The notes below the pieces were generated by a model that was not told where the DNA came from, ran no database searches, and was given only the letters and a program-made list of their open reading frames with translations. A program made the position numbers and the translations under genes. Positions 26,991 to 36,174 of a stretch of DNA of 64,000 bases are shown here, piece after piece; the first letter of the stretch is position 1; each line of letters starts with the position of its first letter. Where the stretch lies: positions 56,866 through 120,865 of the forward strand of contig JAMCPL010000030.1 in NCBI GenBank assembly GCA_023379675.1, read 5' to 3'. This DNA comes from Actinomycetota bacterium. Lineage in GTDB: Bacteria > Actinomycetota > Acidimicrobiia > Acidimicrobiales > JAMCPL01.

Positions 26991-28487
26991 TTAGGGGTTG
27001 GACCACGCGTGGCCTTTCCTGGCGAGCAGTATGTCCGCTTCATGGGGCCCCCATGACCCTGCTCTGTACATGGATATGGGCACGTCGCCGTGGCCGAACG
27101 CATCCAGGAATGGATCCACGATCTTCCATGCCTGCTCGACTTCGTCAGATCGGAGGAAGAGCATGTGATCGCCGATCATGGCATCATGGATGAGCCGTTC
27201 GTAGGCATCAGGAGGTTCCTGCTTGAATGTATCTTCATACGAAAAGTCCATGGAGACCGAACGAAGATCGAAGGATTCACCAGGAGCCTTGGCGCCGAAT
27301 CTCAGAGATATCCCTTCATCGGGCTGTATGCGCATTACAAGGCGGTTGGCTTCGAGAAGCCTTGCCTGGCGTGATTTGAACGCCAAGTGTGGTACACCCT
27401 TGAATTCCAGTACGACTTCCGTTAGCCGATCCGGTAGACGCTTTCCTGTACGGACGTATACCGGCATTCCGGCCCAGCGCCAGTTGTCCACAACGAGTTC
27501 CATGGCCACATAGGTCTCTGTGTCTGAGTCTTCAGGAACACCGTCTTCCTCCCGGTATGCAAGAACACTCTGGAAGCCCGCGACTCCTGATCCATACTGA
27601 CCACGGACGACCCTCCGAGCAGCATGTTCGGGATTTATTATCTCCACCGATTTGAGCAGCTTGACCTTCTCGTCCCGCACATCCTGCGCGCTGACAGCAG
27701 TAGGCGGTTCCATCAGGGTAAGGGCGACCACCTGCATGACATGGTTCTGGACTATGTCTCTGAGCGCCCCAGTCCTGTCATAGTATGCGCCGCGATGCTC
27801 TATGCCTATGCTTTCCGCCACGGTCACTTGTACTGACGCAATATAACGCCGGTTCCACACTGGTTCGAAGATAGCGTTGGCAAAGCGAAGGGCAAGCAGG
27901 TTCTGGACCGTTTCCTTTCCAAGATAATGGTCTATTCGGAATATCTGGGTCTCGTCGAAACAGGCGTGGAGGCGGCGGTTCAACTCGACAGCACTTTTCA
28001 AGTCCGAGCCGAATGGTTTTTCGACCACCACCCTGGTGAAGTTGCCGGCATCTGGCGAGCTGATACAGCCGGCGGCTTTCAGCGATTCGGCCACCGTCGC
28101 AAACAGGCCGGGTATGGTCGCCAGGTAGTAGATCCTGTTGCCGCCGGTACCGGTCGTATCGTCTATCTCCTTCAGTAGGGTGGAGAGCCGTTGAAATGTT
28201 TCGGGATTGCCGTAATCCCCTTCAACGTAGCGGAAGTGGCTCGCAGCCTCTTTCCAGGCAGGGGAGGGATCCGGTACAGCCTGCAGCGAGATGTCGACGA
28301 ACTCGCTGTCCTGAAGGTGGTCCAGTGCTACGCCGACAATAGAAAACTTGTCCGGCAAGGCGCCGCGGGCTGCGAGCATAGCGAGAGCAGGCATGAGCTT
28401 CTTGCGGGATAGATCACCTGATGCACCAAATATTACAAGTACGTGTGGCTCAGGCTTGCTCAAGGTGTAACTATATGACGTTGGCAT
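26991..28487 (-). CDS. zwf: Glucose-6-phosphate dehydrogenase
   Basis: 498 residues from the ATG at 28487, which follows AGAGGA at good spacing; the longer frame to 28532 overlaps gnd. The coenzyme-binding FGASGDLSRKKLMPAL and the catalytic RIDHYLGKETVQNLL are intact. It oxidises glucose-6-P to the lactone with NAD(P). It is a conventional Zwf and not an F420-dependent Fgd. It lies between gnd (13 bases upstream) and pgl, so all three oxidative steps are together. Confidence 0.96.
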   Translation of the reverse strand: MPTSYSYTLSKPEPHVLVIFGASGDLSRKKLMPALAMLAARGALPDKFSIVGVALDHLQDSEFVDISLQAVPDPSPAWKEAASHFRYVEGDYGNPETFQRLSTLLKEIDDTTGTGGNRIYYLATIPGLFATVAESLKAAGCISSPDAGNFTRVVVEKPFGSDLKSAVELNRRLHACFDETQIFRIDHYLGKETVQNLLALRFANAIFEPVWNRRYIASVQVTVAESIGIEHRGAYYDRTGALRDIVQNHVMQVVALTLMEPPTAVSAQDVRDEKVKLLKSVEIINPEHAARRVVRGQYGSGVAGFQSVLAYREEDGVPEDSDTETYVAMELVVDNWRWAGMPVYVRTGKRLPDRLTEVVLEFKGVPHLAFKSRQARLLEANRLVMRIQPDEGISLRFGAKAPGESFDLRSVSMDFSYEDTFKQEPPDAYERLIHDAMIGDHMLFLRSDEVEQAWKIVDPFLDAFGHGDVPISMYRAGSWGPHEADILLARKGHAWSNP

Positions 28488-28500
28488 GATTTTCCTCTGG

Positions 28501-29406
28501 TCAGCTTCCTTCTGCCTTGACCGCATGCCCACCGAATTGATTGCGCAGTGCAGCCAGCAGCTTGTTGGCGAATGCGTCCGGGTCCCTGGATGAAAAGCGG
28601 CTGAAGAGCGACGAGGCTATGACAGGCGCCGCAACACCCCTGGCCACCGCCTCCTCCACCGTCCACCGTCCTTCACCGGAATCGACCACGTAGCCTTCGA
28701 TGTTGGCGATACCGGATTCAGGACGTAGCGCACGCTCTGTGAGGTCCAGTAACCAGGATCGGACAACCGATCCATACCTCCATATGGCCGCTATGTTGTG
28801 CAGATCCAGTGAGAACTCTTCGGCGGCGTCCATGAGGGCAAACCCTTCCGCATACGCCTGCATGATACCGTACTCGATGCCGTTGTGAACCATCTTTACG
28901 AAGTGACCTGCACCCACCGGTCCTACATGGGAGTAGCCTCCTTCGGGAGCGAGAGACCTGAAGATCGGCTCACATGTGGATACATACCGCTTGTCGCCAC
29001 CAACCATGAGGCAGTAGCCTTCTGTCAGCCCCCATATACCGCCGGACGTTCCTGCGTCGATAAAGCCTATTCCGGCAGGTTCCAGTGATGCTGCGGTACG
29101 GATAGCTTCCTTGTAGTTAGAATTACCTCCGTCTATGATTATGTCGTCTCTCGCCAGGAGAGCGGCCAGCGATTGGATAGTGGACTCTGTTGGTTCTCCA
29201 GCCGGGACCATCACCCATACTGCTCGTGGCACATCCAGGCGTGCTACGAGTTGCTGCAGGGATACCGCCGGTTGGATCCCGCTTTCCGCTGCGGTGTTGC
29301 GTGCATCTTCCGATGCGTCGTATCCGACTACGCTGTGTCCTGCCCTTATGAGGCGGGTTGCCATATTGGCGCCCATCTTGCCCAGACCTATCATTCCCAA
29401 TTGCAC
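28501..29406 (-). CDS. gnd: 6-phosphogluconate dehydrogenase, short (GndA/YqeC-like) type
   Basis: 301 residues, the short form lacking the long C-terminal helical domain of the ~470-residue enzymes. The N-terminus MQLGMIGLGKMGANMATRL binds the dinucleotide. IDGGNSNYKEA and GAGHFVKMVHNGIEYG (catalytic Lys) are present. It oxidatively decarboxylates 6-phosphogluconate to ribulose-5-P. The short type is usually NAD-preferring. The start is GTG with AGAGGAAA upstream. It follows tal by 17 bases. Confidence 0.94.
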   Translation of the reverse strand: MQLGMIGLGKMGANMATRLIRAGHSVVGYDASEDARNTAAESGIQPAVSLQQLVARLDVPRAVWVMVPAGEPTESTIQSLAALLARDDIIIDGGNSNYKEAIRTAASLEPAGIGFIDAGTSGGIWGLTEGYCLMVGGDKRYVSTCEPIFRSLAPEGGYSHVGPVGAGHFVKMVHNGIEYGIMQAYAEGFALMDAAEEFSLDLHNIAAIWRYGSVVRSWLLDLTERALRPESGIANIEGYVVDSGEGRWTVEEAVARGVAAPVIASSLFSRFSSRDPDAFANKLLAALRNQFGGHAVKAEGS

Positions 29407-29423
29407 GGCTGATTTCCTCTCTC

Positions 29424-30605
29424 TTACCTTGTGTGTGTCCTTGTGTGTGATTTGCCGGATAGCTGCTCGGCCTTGTTCGAGAGTGTGTCAACCAATTCTG
29501 TGAATGACGACATGAAACTGTTGACACCCTGCCTCTCCAGGGTGGAGGCAACGTCGTCCACGTCGATTCCCACTTCGGCTATGCGCTCATCGAGCCGATC
29601 GTCTTCCTCGGACACAGTACTGATCGTGGTCACGGGATGGCCATGATCCAGGAATGCATCCACGGTTGCATCAGGCATGGTGTTGACGGTCATCTCGGCT
29701 ATAAGGTTGTCGACATAGAGCAAGTCGGGATACGCTGGATTCTTGGTGGAGGTGGATGCCCATAGTGGGCGCTGGGGCTTTGCCCCGAGCTTTTCCAGGG
29801 CGAAGAACCTCTCGCACTTGAAGCGATCCTGGAACAGGCGGTATGCCTGGCGGGCCTGAGACACAGCTGTCTTTCCTCTCAGGCTGGATATTTCTTTCAC
29901 CAGGCTGTCCGGTTTGCCATCCCGTTTGGCATCTTCGGCTAACCGATCCAGCCGCTTGTCCACTTCGGTGTCCATCCTGCTGACAAAGAAGGAGGCCACC
30001 GAGGATACCCTGGGTACCCGGGTGGGGTTGGTCTTTACGAGAGCCTCTATACCGTTGATGTATGCATCGATCACCTGCTCGTATCGCTTCAACCCAAAAA
30101 TGAGTGTTACGTTCACGTTCAGGCCCAAGCTTACGGCACGCTCGATGGCAGGCAGCCCTTCAGCAGTGGCTGGGATCTTGACCAGTAGATTACGGGAGTT
30201 GAGCCGCTCGTGGATCTCAATAGCAGCCTTCAGGGTGGAGTATGTGTCGAACGCAAGTGCAGGATCCACTTCCATCGACACAAAACCGTCCGATCCTTTC
30301 GAGGAGATGAATAGTGGGGCGAATTGGCCAAGTGCCTCTGATATGTCCGTGAAGATCAGTTCCCAGCATGCATCGGTAACACTGTGAGTACTGAGTAGAT
30401 CCATGAACTGCGTGTCGTAATCGGAATGATCCTCGATTGCCTTGGCGAAGATGGTGGGGTTGGATGTTACGCCCCTGATCCCTGATGCGATCAGTTCTTC
30501 GAGATGGCCATTGTGGAGGTAATCTCGTCTCAGATTATCCAGCCAGGGACTTTGCCCGCAGTTGTCGTATAGTCTTTGCAGGCGAGTACGAGATTCATTC
30601 GACAT
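29424..30605 (-). CDS. tal: Transaldolase
   Basis: 393 residues, the long actinobacterial transaldolase length. The N-terminal SIWLDNLRR-like segment reads SPWLDNLRRDYL. SNPTIFAKAI and the Schiff-base lysine in NLLVKIPATAEG (Lys143) are present, as is RVSSVASFFVSRMD. It transfers dihydroxyacetone units between sugar phosphates. It lies 238 bases downstream of tkt and 17 bases upstream of gnd. An intact lysine and complete length suggest activity. Confidence 0.95.
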   Translation of the reverse strand: MSNESRTRLQRLYDNCGQSPWLDNLRRDYLHNGHLEELIASGIRGVTSNPTIFAKAIEDHSDYDTQFMDLLSTHSVTDACWELIFTDISEALGQFAPLFISSKGSDGFVSMEVDPALAFDTYSTLKAAIEIHERLNSRNLLVKIPATAEGLPAIERAVSLGLNVNVTLIFGLKRYEQVIDAYINGIEALVKTNPTRVPRVSSVASFFVSRMDTEVDKRLDRLAEDAKRDGKPDSLVKEISSLRGKTAVSQARQAYRLFQDRFKCERFFALEKLGAKPQRPLWASTSTKNPAYPDLLYVDNLIAEMTVNTMPDATVDAFLDHGHPVTTISTVSEEDDRLDERIAEVGIDVDDVASTLERQGVNSFMSSFTELVDTLSNKAEQLSGKSHTRTHTR

Positions 30606-30843
30606 AATTGGTCTCCAGTCTAATCCTAATAATTGGCGGGCATGGTCGTATCGATCGCCACCTTAACCGTGTCATATCTTCTAATCTTATTACCTGGCTT
30701 GTTGATGCGCTGCAGACATAGGCTCGATTAATATGTCGCGTTGCCGTTCCAATTTGCCTGATCGGGCAGCCCATGCAGATCCTTCCGAAATGGCACGTCA
30801 ACGTCCTCATTGAAAACGATTCCCTGGGAATGCCCGTCCACCA
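30606..30843. other. Spacer between transketolase and transaldolase
   Basis: A 238-base A/T-richer gap inside the pentose phosphate run, with no gene. It could hold a secondary promoter for tal-gnd-zwf-pgl. No clear boxes or terminator are seen. Confidence 0.3.
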
Positions 30844-32910
30844 TCAGCTGTACGTACCGGATAGCAGTTCTACAGCCTTTCCGGCAATATTGTGCGGCGT
30901 GAAACCGAAGTGCGCCATTACCTCATCGCCTGGTCCTGATGCTCCAAAGGTGGTCATGCCGAATACTGCGTCTGTATATCGATCCCAGCCCAAGGTGCTT
31001 GCAGCTTCCACCGCGAGTTTCGGTGTGCTGCTTGGAAGAACCTGCGAGCGATATGATGCGTCCTGATCTTCGAAGAGCTCCCACGATGGGAAGGAGACCA
31101 CCCGTGCGGCGACATTTTGTTCGGCGAGTAAGTCACGGGCATGCATGCAGGTGGCCACCTCGCTTCCACTTGCCACCAGTATGATGTCATCCGGCTCGGT
31201 TCCCGTACCACCGGCAAGTACGTAGGCTCCCCTTGCTACGCCGGACTCAATATCGCTGGAAGTGCCGGCGAGCGGGTTTGCCGTGCCTGGCAGCACTTCC
31301 AAAGCCTGGCGAGACAGGATCAGCCCTACTGGCCCATCATGTTCCACCGCGATCCGCCATGCCTGAGAGCACTCATTGGCATCTGCCGGCCTGATTAGTA
31401 TCAAGCCTGGGACCGCTCGTAGTGCCGCTAGGTGCTCTACCGGCTGGTGGGTGGGGCCGTCTTCTCCCAGTCCAATTGAATCGTGAGTCCAGGAATATAT
31501 GACATGGCTTTGTGTCAGTGCGGCCAAGCGAACCGAGGGCTTCATGTAGTCGCTGAACACGAAGAAGGTACCTCCCACCGGGAGTACACCTCCGTGGCGG
31601 GCAGCTCCGAGCATGGCTGCCCCCATGGCGTGCTCGCGTATTCCGAAGTGCATTTGCCTGCCTGAGGGTTTCTGGGCAGATACTTCGGTGGCATCATCCA
31701 GGGCTACACCTGTGTTGCCGGTGAGATCGGCGGAGCCTGCCATAAGGCCAGGGAGGAAGGGAAGAGTGGCATTGATACAAGCCTTCAGTGCTACCCGGGT
31801 GGCCATCTTGGCACCTTCTTCGAACGTCGGCAGGGAACCTCTCCAGGATGCATCCGGTATCCCTTGCTGTAGGACACGCCATAGATCCTGTGTTTCACTG
31901 CTCTGTGCCGCTATCTGTGATTCCCATGCGATACGTTGCCTCGTGTTGGCGCCAACCGATCTACGGTAGAACTGGAGGACCTCATCAGGCACAAACATTT
32001 CTTTATCCGGTGGAAGCCCTAAGATTTCCTTCGTGTCACGTACCTCATCGATCCCGAGCGGTTCACCATGCGCGCTGGATGTATCGTGCTTGTGTGGCGC
32101 AGGCCATCCTATGTGGCTTCTGAGGATCAGCATCGACGGGCGCTCATCCTCTTTGGCTACCCGCAGGGCTGCCTCCAGGGCATCTCGGTCTTCAGCTATT
32201 TCGCCCAGAGCCATGACATGCCATCCGTAAGACTGGAAACGCAATGCAACATTGTCGCTGTATGCCAGATCCGTAGAACCATCTATCGTGATATGATTAT
32301 CATCATAGATACATACAAGATGTCCAAGCTGCTGGTGTCCGGCAAGCGAGGCGGCTTCATGGCTGATCCCCTCCATAAGATCGCCATCCGAGCATATCAC
32401 GTAAGTATAGTGATTGACGAGATCGTCACCCATCTTCGACCTGAGAGATCTTTCGGCTATGGCCATGCCCACTGAAGTGCCGATTCCCTGGCCAAGCGGC
32501 CCGGTAGTCACCTCGACACCAGGTGTGAGGTCAGATTCCGGGTGACCTGGGGTGATGCTCCCGATCTGGCGGAAACGTTTCAGATCGTCGATGGTGAGAC
32601 CGTAGCCGGTGAGGTACAGCATACTGTACAGCAGTACGGAGGCATGCCCGCATGACAGTACGAAACGATCCCGGTCAGGCCATTTTGGGTCTGTCGGATC
32701 ATGCTTCAGGATACGGGTGAACAGTACATGTGCGAGCGGTGCAAGCGCCATGGCGGTTCCAGGGTGCCCTGAATGTGCTCGTTGTGGCATGTCCATGGCC
32801 AGCCCTCTTATCACTGCGACACCGAGGTCTTCCACGCTCCGGTCATTCGAGTGCGAGTCGAGACTGCTGGTATGGGGTGATGCATTTTCAGCGCGATCAT
32901 GAGGGTCCAT
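30844..32910 (-). CDS. tkt: Transketolase
   Basis: 688 residues, complete. AHSGHPGTAMALAPLAHVLF at the N-terminus, the ThDP/Mg motif SDGDLMEGISHEAASLAG with YDDNHITIDG, and the pyrimidine-domain block GIREHAMGAAM, with HDSIGLGEDGPTHQPVEHL, are all present. It interconverts C2 units between pentose and hexose phosphates and supplies xylulose-5-P for phosphoketolase. It is the first gene of the tkt-tal-gnd-zwf-pgl run and is divergent from yceI. The operon promoter should lie in 32911-33229. Confidence 0.96.
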   Translation of the reverse strand: MDPHDRAENASPHTSSLDSHSNDRSVEDLGVAVIRGLAMDMPQRAHSGHPGTAMALAPLAHVLFTRILKHDPTDPKWPDRDRFVLSCGHASVLLYSMLYLTGYGLTIDDLKRFRQIGSITPGHPESDLTPGVEVTTGPLGQGIGTSVGMAIAERSLRSKMGDDLVNHYTYVICSDGDLMEGISHEAASLAGHQQLGHLVCIYDDNHITIDGSTDLAYSDNVALRFQSYGWHVMALGEIAEDRDALEAALRVAKEDERPSMLILRSHIGWPAPHKHDTSSAHGEPLGIDEVRDTKEILGLPPDKEMFVPDEVLQFYRRSVGANTRQRIAWESQIAAQSSETQDLWRVLQQGIPDASWRGSLPTFEEGAKMATRVALKACINATLPFLPGLMAGSADLTGNTGVALDDATEVSAQKPSGRQMHFGIREHAMGAAMLGAARHGGVLPVGGTFFVFSDYMKPSVRLAALTQSHVIYSWTHDSIGLGEDGPTHQPVEHLAALRAVPGLILIRPADANECSQAWRIAVEHDGPVGLILSRQALEVLPGTANPLAGTSSDIESGVARGAYVLAGGTGTEPDDIILVASGSEVATCMHARDLLAEQNVAARVVSFPSWELFEDQDASYRSQVLPSSTPKLAVEAASTLGWDRYTDAVFGMTTFGASGPGDEVMAHFGFTPHNIAGKAVELLSGTYS

Positions 32911-33229
32911 AGTTTCCAGCCTATACCGTTCATATGGCCGCTCGTGACTCGCCTACGCATGCCGGAACCCGCGAGGGCGTAAATTGCCGCTGGTAGAGTG
33001 CTCGTGGATTTAAATGGCTGGCGGTGCAGGGAGTTGTCTTGGTAGGTCTGAGGTAGGCGAGGACCGGCATTCATCAGAGTTTCGTCAAAATATATGCTTG
33101 TACACGCAACTATGTGTGGAATATCCCGCTATAATGTGCAATAGGGTGCTGGTGCTGGTGCGCCGGCGACCTCATGGCAAGGTGGGCCGGGTGCTGTGCT
33201 CGGTCTTGACAAAAGGAGAATAGATATTT
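32911..33229. promoter_or_regulatory. Divergent promoter region between tkt and yceI
   Basis: A 319-base gap with no gene. On the plus strand a perfect TATAAT lies at 33130-33135, about 95 bases before the yceI start; no good -35 is seen at 16-18 bases. AAAAGGAG near 33212-33219 is the yceI ribosome binding site. The tkt promoter on the minus strand was not located. Confidence 0.4.
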
Positions 33230-33802
33230 ATGACAGAAGCAACTACACGTGATTACAATGGCATCAAAATACCGTTGAGCGGTACCTATGACATTGACAA
33301 GGTGCATACTACGGTCGAATTTGTCGCCCGGCACCTGATGATCACCAAGGTAAGGGGTCGTTTTGCCAAGTTCGACGGCGTTATTGTGATAGCCGATGAT
33401 CCGGCGGCCTCCACTGTCGATGTGACCATAGATGCTTCCAGCATCAGTACAGGCGAAGACCAGAGAGACGGTCATCTCAGGAGTGCCGACTTCCTGGAAG
33501 TGGACAAGTATCCGGAAATTACCTACAAGGGTACATCTGTGGAGGTCAACCCTGACGGTGCCGGAGTCATCCATGGCGCATTGACCATCAAAGGTACCAC
33601 CAAGCCAGTGGACCTCCAACTCGAGTTCGAGGGCGCAGGCAACACGCCCATGGGTGATTACCGAGCTGGATTCAGCGCGACGACCGAGATAGATCGGGAA
33701 TTGTTTGGTTTGACCTGGAATCAGGTGCTGGAAGGCGGTGGGGTGATGGTCGGTAAGAAGATCAAGCTGGAAATCAACGTTGAGGCGATCCGCCAATCCT
33801 GA
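33230..33802 (+). CDS. YceI-family lipid-binding-type protein
   Basis: 190 residues with the YceI lipocalin-like pattern: LSGTYDIDKVHTTVEFVARH, VRGRFAKFDGVI, ASSISTGEDQRDGHLRSADF, EITYKGTS and GALTIKGTTKPVDLQLEFEG. No signal peptide, so it is probably cytoplasmic, as in many actinobacterial YceI proteins. Family members bind isoprenoid or amide lipids; the ligand here is unknown. The last codons and the stop lie inside the first unit of a 14-base tandem repeat (see separate entry). Confidence 0.92.
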   Translation: MTEATTRDYNGIKIPLSGTYDIDKVHTTVEFVARHLMITKVRGRFAKFDGVIVIADDPAASTVDVTIDASSISTGEDQRDGHLRSADFLEVDKYPEITYKGTSVEVNPDGAGVIHGALTIKGTTKPVDLQLEFEGAGNTPMGDYRAGFSATTEIDRELFGLTWNQVLEGGGVMVGKKIKLEINVEAIRQS

Positions 33803-33853
33803 TCCGCCAATCCTGATCTGCCAATTCCTGATCTGCCAATCCTGATCTGCCAG
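33787..33853. repeat. 14-base tandem repeat across the yceI stop codon
   Basis: Units: GATCCGCCAATCCT twice (33787-33814), GATCTGCCAATTCCT (33815-33829), GATCTGCCAATCCT (33830-33843) and a partial GATCTGCCAG (33844-33853). The first unit encodes the C-terminal Ile-Arg-Gln-Ser and the stop. The array looks like slippage of the end of the yceI gene. Confidence 0.9.
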
Positions 33854-33914
33854 CGCCGGGTGCGCTATGGTGGACGCATGGATGCCATGAGCAGTGGCGT
33901 AAACCATGTAAACC

Positions 33915-34154
33915 ATGCGGACGGATCAAGCGGGCCATGCCGAGATCGAGATGAAAGCAAGCTTGATGCGACCGGTGATGTTGCTTGCTGAGCCTACTTG
34001 CGAAGCCCGTATCATTTCGGACAGGAAGCGTGTGGTATTTGCCGAGGCGGAGGTAACCGATGAGTCGGGCAGGCTCGTGGCGAAAGCGAACTCCACGTTT
34101 CTTGTACGGACGCGTACCTCAGGCGAGGATGAGGCATCGGGCCATTACCGGTAG
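33915..34154 (+). pseudogene. Truncated PaaI-type hotdog thioesterase
   Basis: A 79-residue frame whose middle (IEMKASLMRPV, then ARIISDRKRVVFAEAEVTD and GRLVAKANSTFLV) matches the C-terminal half of PaaI-like hotdog thioesterases. The N-terminal half, with the HGG...T..D active-site helix, is absent in every frame of 33855-33915. Intact relatives are about 130-150 residues. The lost half and the adjacent tandem repeat suggest a deletion. It is probably non-functional, although the remaining frame is clean. Confidence 0.6.
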
Positions 34155-34166
34155 TATGCTCTTGTA

Positions 34167-34514
34167 ATGCATCAATTCGAGCATCAGGATGGGTCGTTTA
34201 CCGGCGAAGCCAGGGATCTTGCTTCGATGGCCGTAGCTTATGCCAAGCAGGAAACGCTGGATCCGCTGAAAGGGGCGCTTCGCTACATACTGTTTGGCGT
34301 TGCAGGAGCGTTGCTCATATCGATCGGGTCAATATCTGCCATGGTTGGTGTGTTGCGCGTCCTCCAGGGAGAGACCGGGTCCACCTTCCGGGGGAGCCTA
34401 TCGTGGGTACCGTACATCATCGTGTCCCTGCTGGCTATTGCAATGGCTGGCCTGGCGGCATGGAGAATACCGAAGATGGAGGCTAGAAAGCGAGAGGAGG
34501 CTGCAGGTCGATGA
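34167..34514 (+). CDS. Phage-holin-III-like small membrane protein
   Basis: 115 residues. A soluble amphipathic N-terminus with ARDLASMAVAYAKQETLDPLKG is followed by two helices at about 42-66 and 85-105, and a basic tail. This layout matches the actinobacterial holin superfamily III/DUF1469-like membrane proteins, which are chromosomal and not from a phage. Its stop overlaps the next start (ATGA). Function unknown. It begins a run of three small genes ending in trmI. Confidence 0.7.
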   Translation: MHQFEHQDGSFTGEARDLASMAVAYAKQETLDPLKGALRYILFGVAGALLISIGSISAMVGVLRVLQGETGSTFRGSLSWVPYIIVSLLAIAMAGLAAWRIPKMEARKREEAAGR

Positions 34515-34849
34515 GTCCAAAAGATGTTTCCGGGGTACCCCTGACGCCCCCGGTATCCTCGGCATCTTCAGGTGCTGCGCCGGTAATGTCAGGGTCGGCA
34601 GGGTCAGTACATGGGGCGCATGTAAGGGCCGGTACGGAGCATGATCAGCCTGGGAAGGTGAGCCTGGAGGACATCGAGGGCAAGCTGCGTTCCATGACCA
34701 CCAGAGCCGGTTTGGGTGTGGAGGATACACGCCAACGTGCAAGTAGGTACGGGGTGCCAGCTGCCGGCGCACTGGTCGTTGTTGCCTACCTGATCGGTAA
34801 GCGCAGGGGAAGGCTCAAGTCGGCAGTCATAGAAATAAAGCGCGGCTGA
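34511..34849 (+). CDS. Small membrane-anchored protein, family not recognised
   Basis: 112 residues. The first 45 are Ser/Pro/Gly/Ala-rich and probably disordered. A helical segment (LEDIEGKLRSMTTRAGLGVEDTRQRASR) and one membrane helix (about 82-99, GVPAAGALVVVAYLIGKRR) follow, with a basic cytoplasmic end. Overlap with the preceding holin-like gene implies the two are made together and may interact in the membrane. It resembles DUF3618-like actinobacterial proteins in layout only. Confidence 0.65.
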   Translation: MSPKDVSGVPLTPPVSSASSGAAPVMSGSAGSVHGAHVRAGTEHDQPGKVSLEDIEGKLRSMTTRAGLGVEDTRQRASRYGVPAAGALVVVAYLIGKRRGRLKSAVIEIKRG

Positions 34850-34863
34850 TCGAGGTCTTTATT

Positions 34864-35067
34864 GTGTTGCACAGGGCATTGAGAAAATTGGCGTCTTACG
34901 GCATCAGGCGAGGGATCAAGGGCGATTTGGTATGGCTGGTGGTCGGTGTCGTTTCGATTCTTGTGCTGCGCGAAAGGGCTAAGGCGCTACGGCCTATCTG
35001 GAAGGGCAAGGTGGCTTTCGGCGAAAGGTTGGACATATCTGTAGTTCCTGCGCTTGGACGGGAATGA
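34864..35067 (+). CDS. Small single-helix membrane protein
   Basis: 67 residues starting at GTG, with one membrane helix (DLVWLVVGVVSILVLRERA) framed by basic residues. It begins 14 bases after the previous gene and its TGA overlaps the ATG of trmI (ATGA). Family unknown. The tight spacing makes it likely part of the holin-like/trmI operon. Confidence 0.65.
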   Translation: MLHRALRKLASYGIRRGIKGDLVWLVVGVVSILVLRERAKALRPIWKGKVAFGERLDISVVPALGRE

Positions 35068-35885
35068 CCGGTGACCATGAGGATGTCCTTGCCGCTGGTG
35101 AGGACGTTGTATTTTATGACACGAAAGGACATAGACATCTGGTAAGGCTTCGTGAGGACGGCCATTACCACATGCATGACGGCGTCATTGATCATGCGGA
35201 TGCTATAGGAAATATAGATGGCGCGATCTTGGTCACTTCCAAGGGGGTAGACATAGCCGTTGTCAGGCCGACGCTGTCCGATCGCATATTCGAGATGCCG
35301 CGCGGTGCTCAAGTCATATACCCCAAAGATATCGGTTCTATACTGGTCCAGGCAGACGTAGGGCCGGGCATGTCGGTGCTGGAAGCAGGAGTGGGGTCTG
35401 GTGCGCTGTCCATGGCGCTTCTGAGGGTCGGAGCGGTTGTGCATGGCTATGAGCTGAGGGAAGATTTTGCGTCTCGTGCCATTGCAAACGTAGAGCGAGC
35501 CGTTGGCGGCTTGGATCGTTATACGGTCGAGCTGCGTGATGTGTATGAGGGGATTGGCCTGGTGAATCTTGATCGGATACTACTTGACCTTCCGGAGCCT
35601 TGGAGGGTGGTTGCCCATGCTGAGCAGGCGTTGAAGCCAGGGAGCATTCTGCTGGCTTACCTGCCATCCATTGATCAGGTCATGCACCTTCGCCAAGCAC
35701 TCTTGGCAAGCAGATTTGGACTGGTTTCCACCTACGAAGTGCTCCAGCGTGGGTGGTATATCGAAGATCGATCCGTCCGCCCGGATCATCGCATGGTGGC
35801 TCATACGGGGTTTATCACCACTGCACGCCTGCTCGCATCGAACCATCGCAAGTTCAAGCATCTTACTCTCAGTCCTGGCAGGTAA
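35064..35885 (+). CDS. trmI: tRNA (adenine-N1-)-methyltransferase TrmI
   Basis: 273 residues. The N-terminal 70 residues form the small TrmI beta domain. RGAQVIYPKDIGSILVQADV, then the SAM motif VLEAGVGSGALSMAL, YELREDFA and DRILLDLPEPWRVV are diagnostic. It methylates A58 (and in some bacteria A57) in the T-loop of tRNA. Its ATG overlaps the preceding small membrane gene. Actinobacterial trmI is often near proteasome genes; that context is absent here. Confidence 0.93.
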   Translation: MTGDHEDVLAAGEDVVFYDTKGHRHLVRLREDGHYHMHDGVIDHADAIGNIDGAILVTSKGVDIAVVRPTLSDRIFEMPRGAQVIYPKDIGSILVQADVGPGMSVLEAGVGSGALSMALLRVGAVVHGYELREDFASRAIANVERAVGGLDRYTVELRDVYEGIGLVNLDRILLDLPEPWRVVAHAEQALKPGSILLAYLPSIDQVMHLRQALLASRFGLVSTYEVLQRGWYIEDRSVRPDHRMVAHTGFITTARLLASNHRKFKHLTLSPGR

Positions 35886-36174
35886 GAGGGACGGCGGACA
35901 TACCTGCCGTCAGTTGGGTGGTAGAAATGGTTCTGAGCGGTTGAGGTCGCTGCTACATACCCGCCGCCGGTTCAGCTTTGCCGGCAGCTTGCCGTGACAC
36001 CATTTTGCCCTCTCCGGCTTCGGCTCGTAGTATTGTTGTCATGGTAGCTGGCACGCAGTATGTGGAGATCGAGTGTTTTCATCGTCATATCTCCGGTTGC
36101 CGGTTACTCCGCCGGTTGCGCCAGTGGACTGGATGCACACGGTCGGGTAATACGTTGATAGGAGGTGCGTACTG
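35886..36174. other. Intergenic region before the 3-hydroxyacyl-CoA dehydrogenase gene
   Basis: A 289-base gap without a recognisable gene. A strong ribosome binding site, AGGAGG, lies near 36161-36166 ahead of the next ATG. No clear promoter boxes. Confidence 0.3.

Noticed and set aside
33110..33916. A 268-codon minus-strand open frame across yceI
   Set aside because: It is antisense to a clear YceI protein, has no family motif, and its repetitive start comes from the 14-base tandem repeat.
34167..34514. Holin-like gene as a sign of a prophage
   Set aside because: No other phage genes nearby; the same type occurs as a housekeeping small membrane protein in actinobacteria and here is followed at short spacing by genes leading into trmI.
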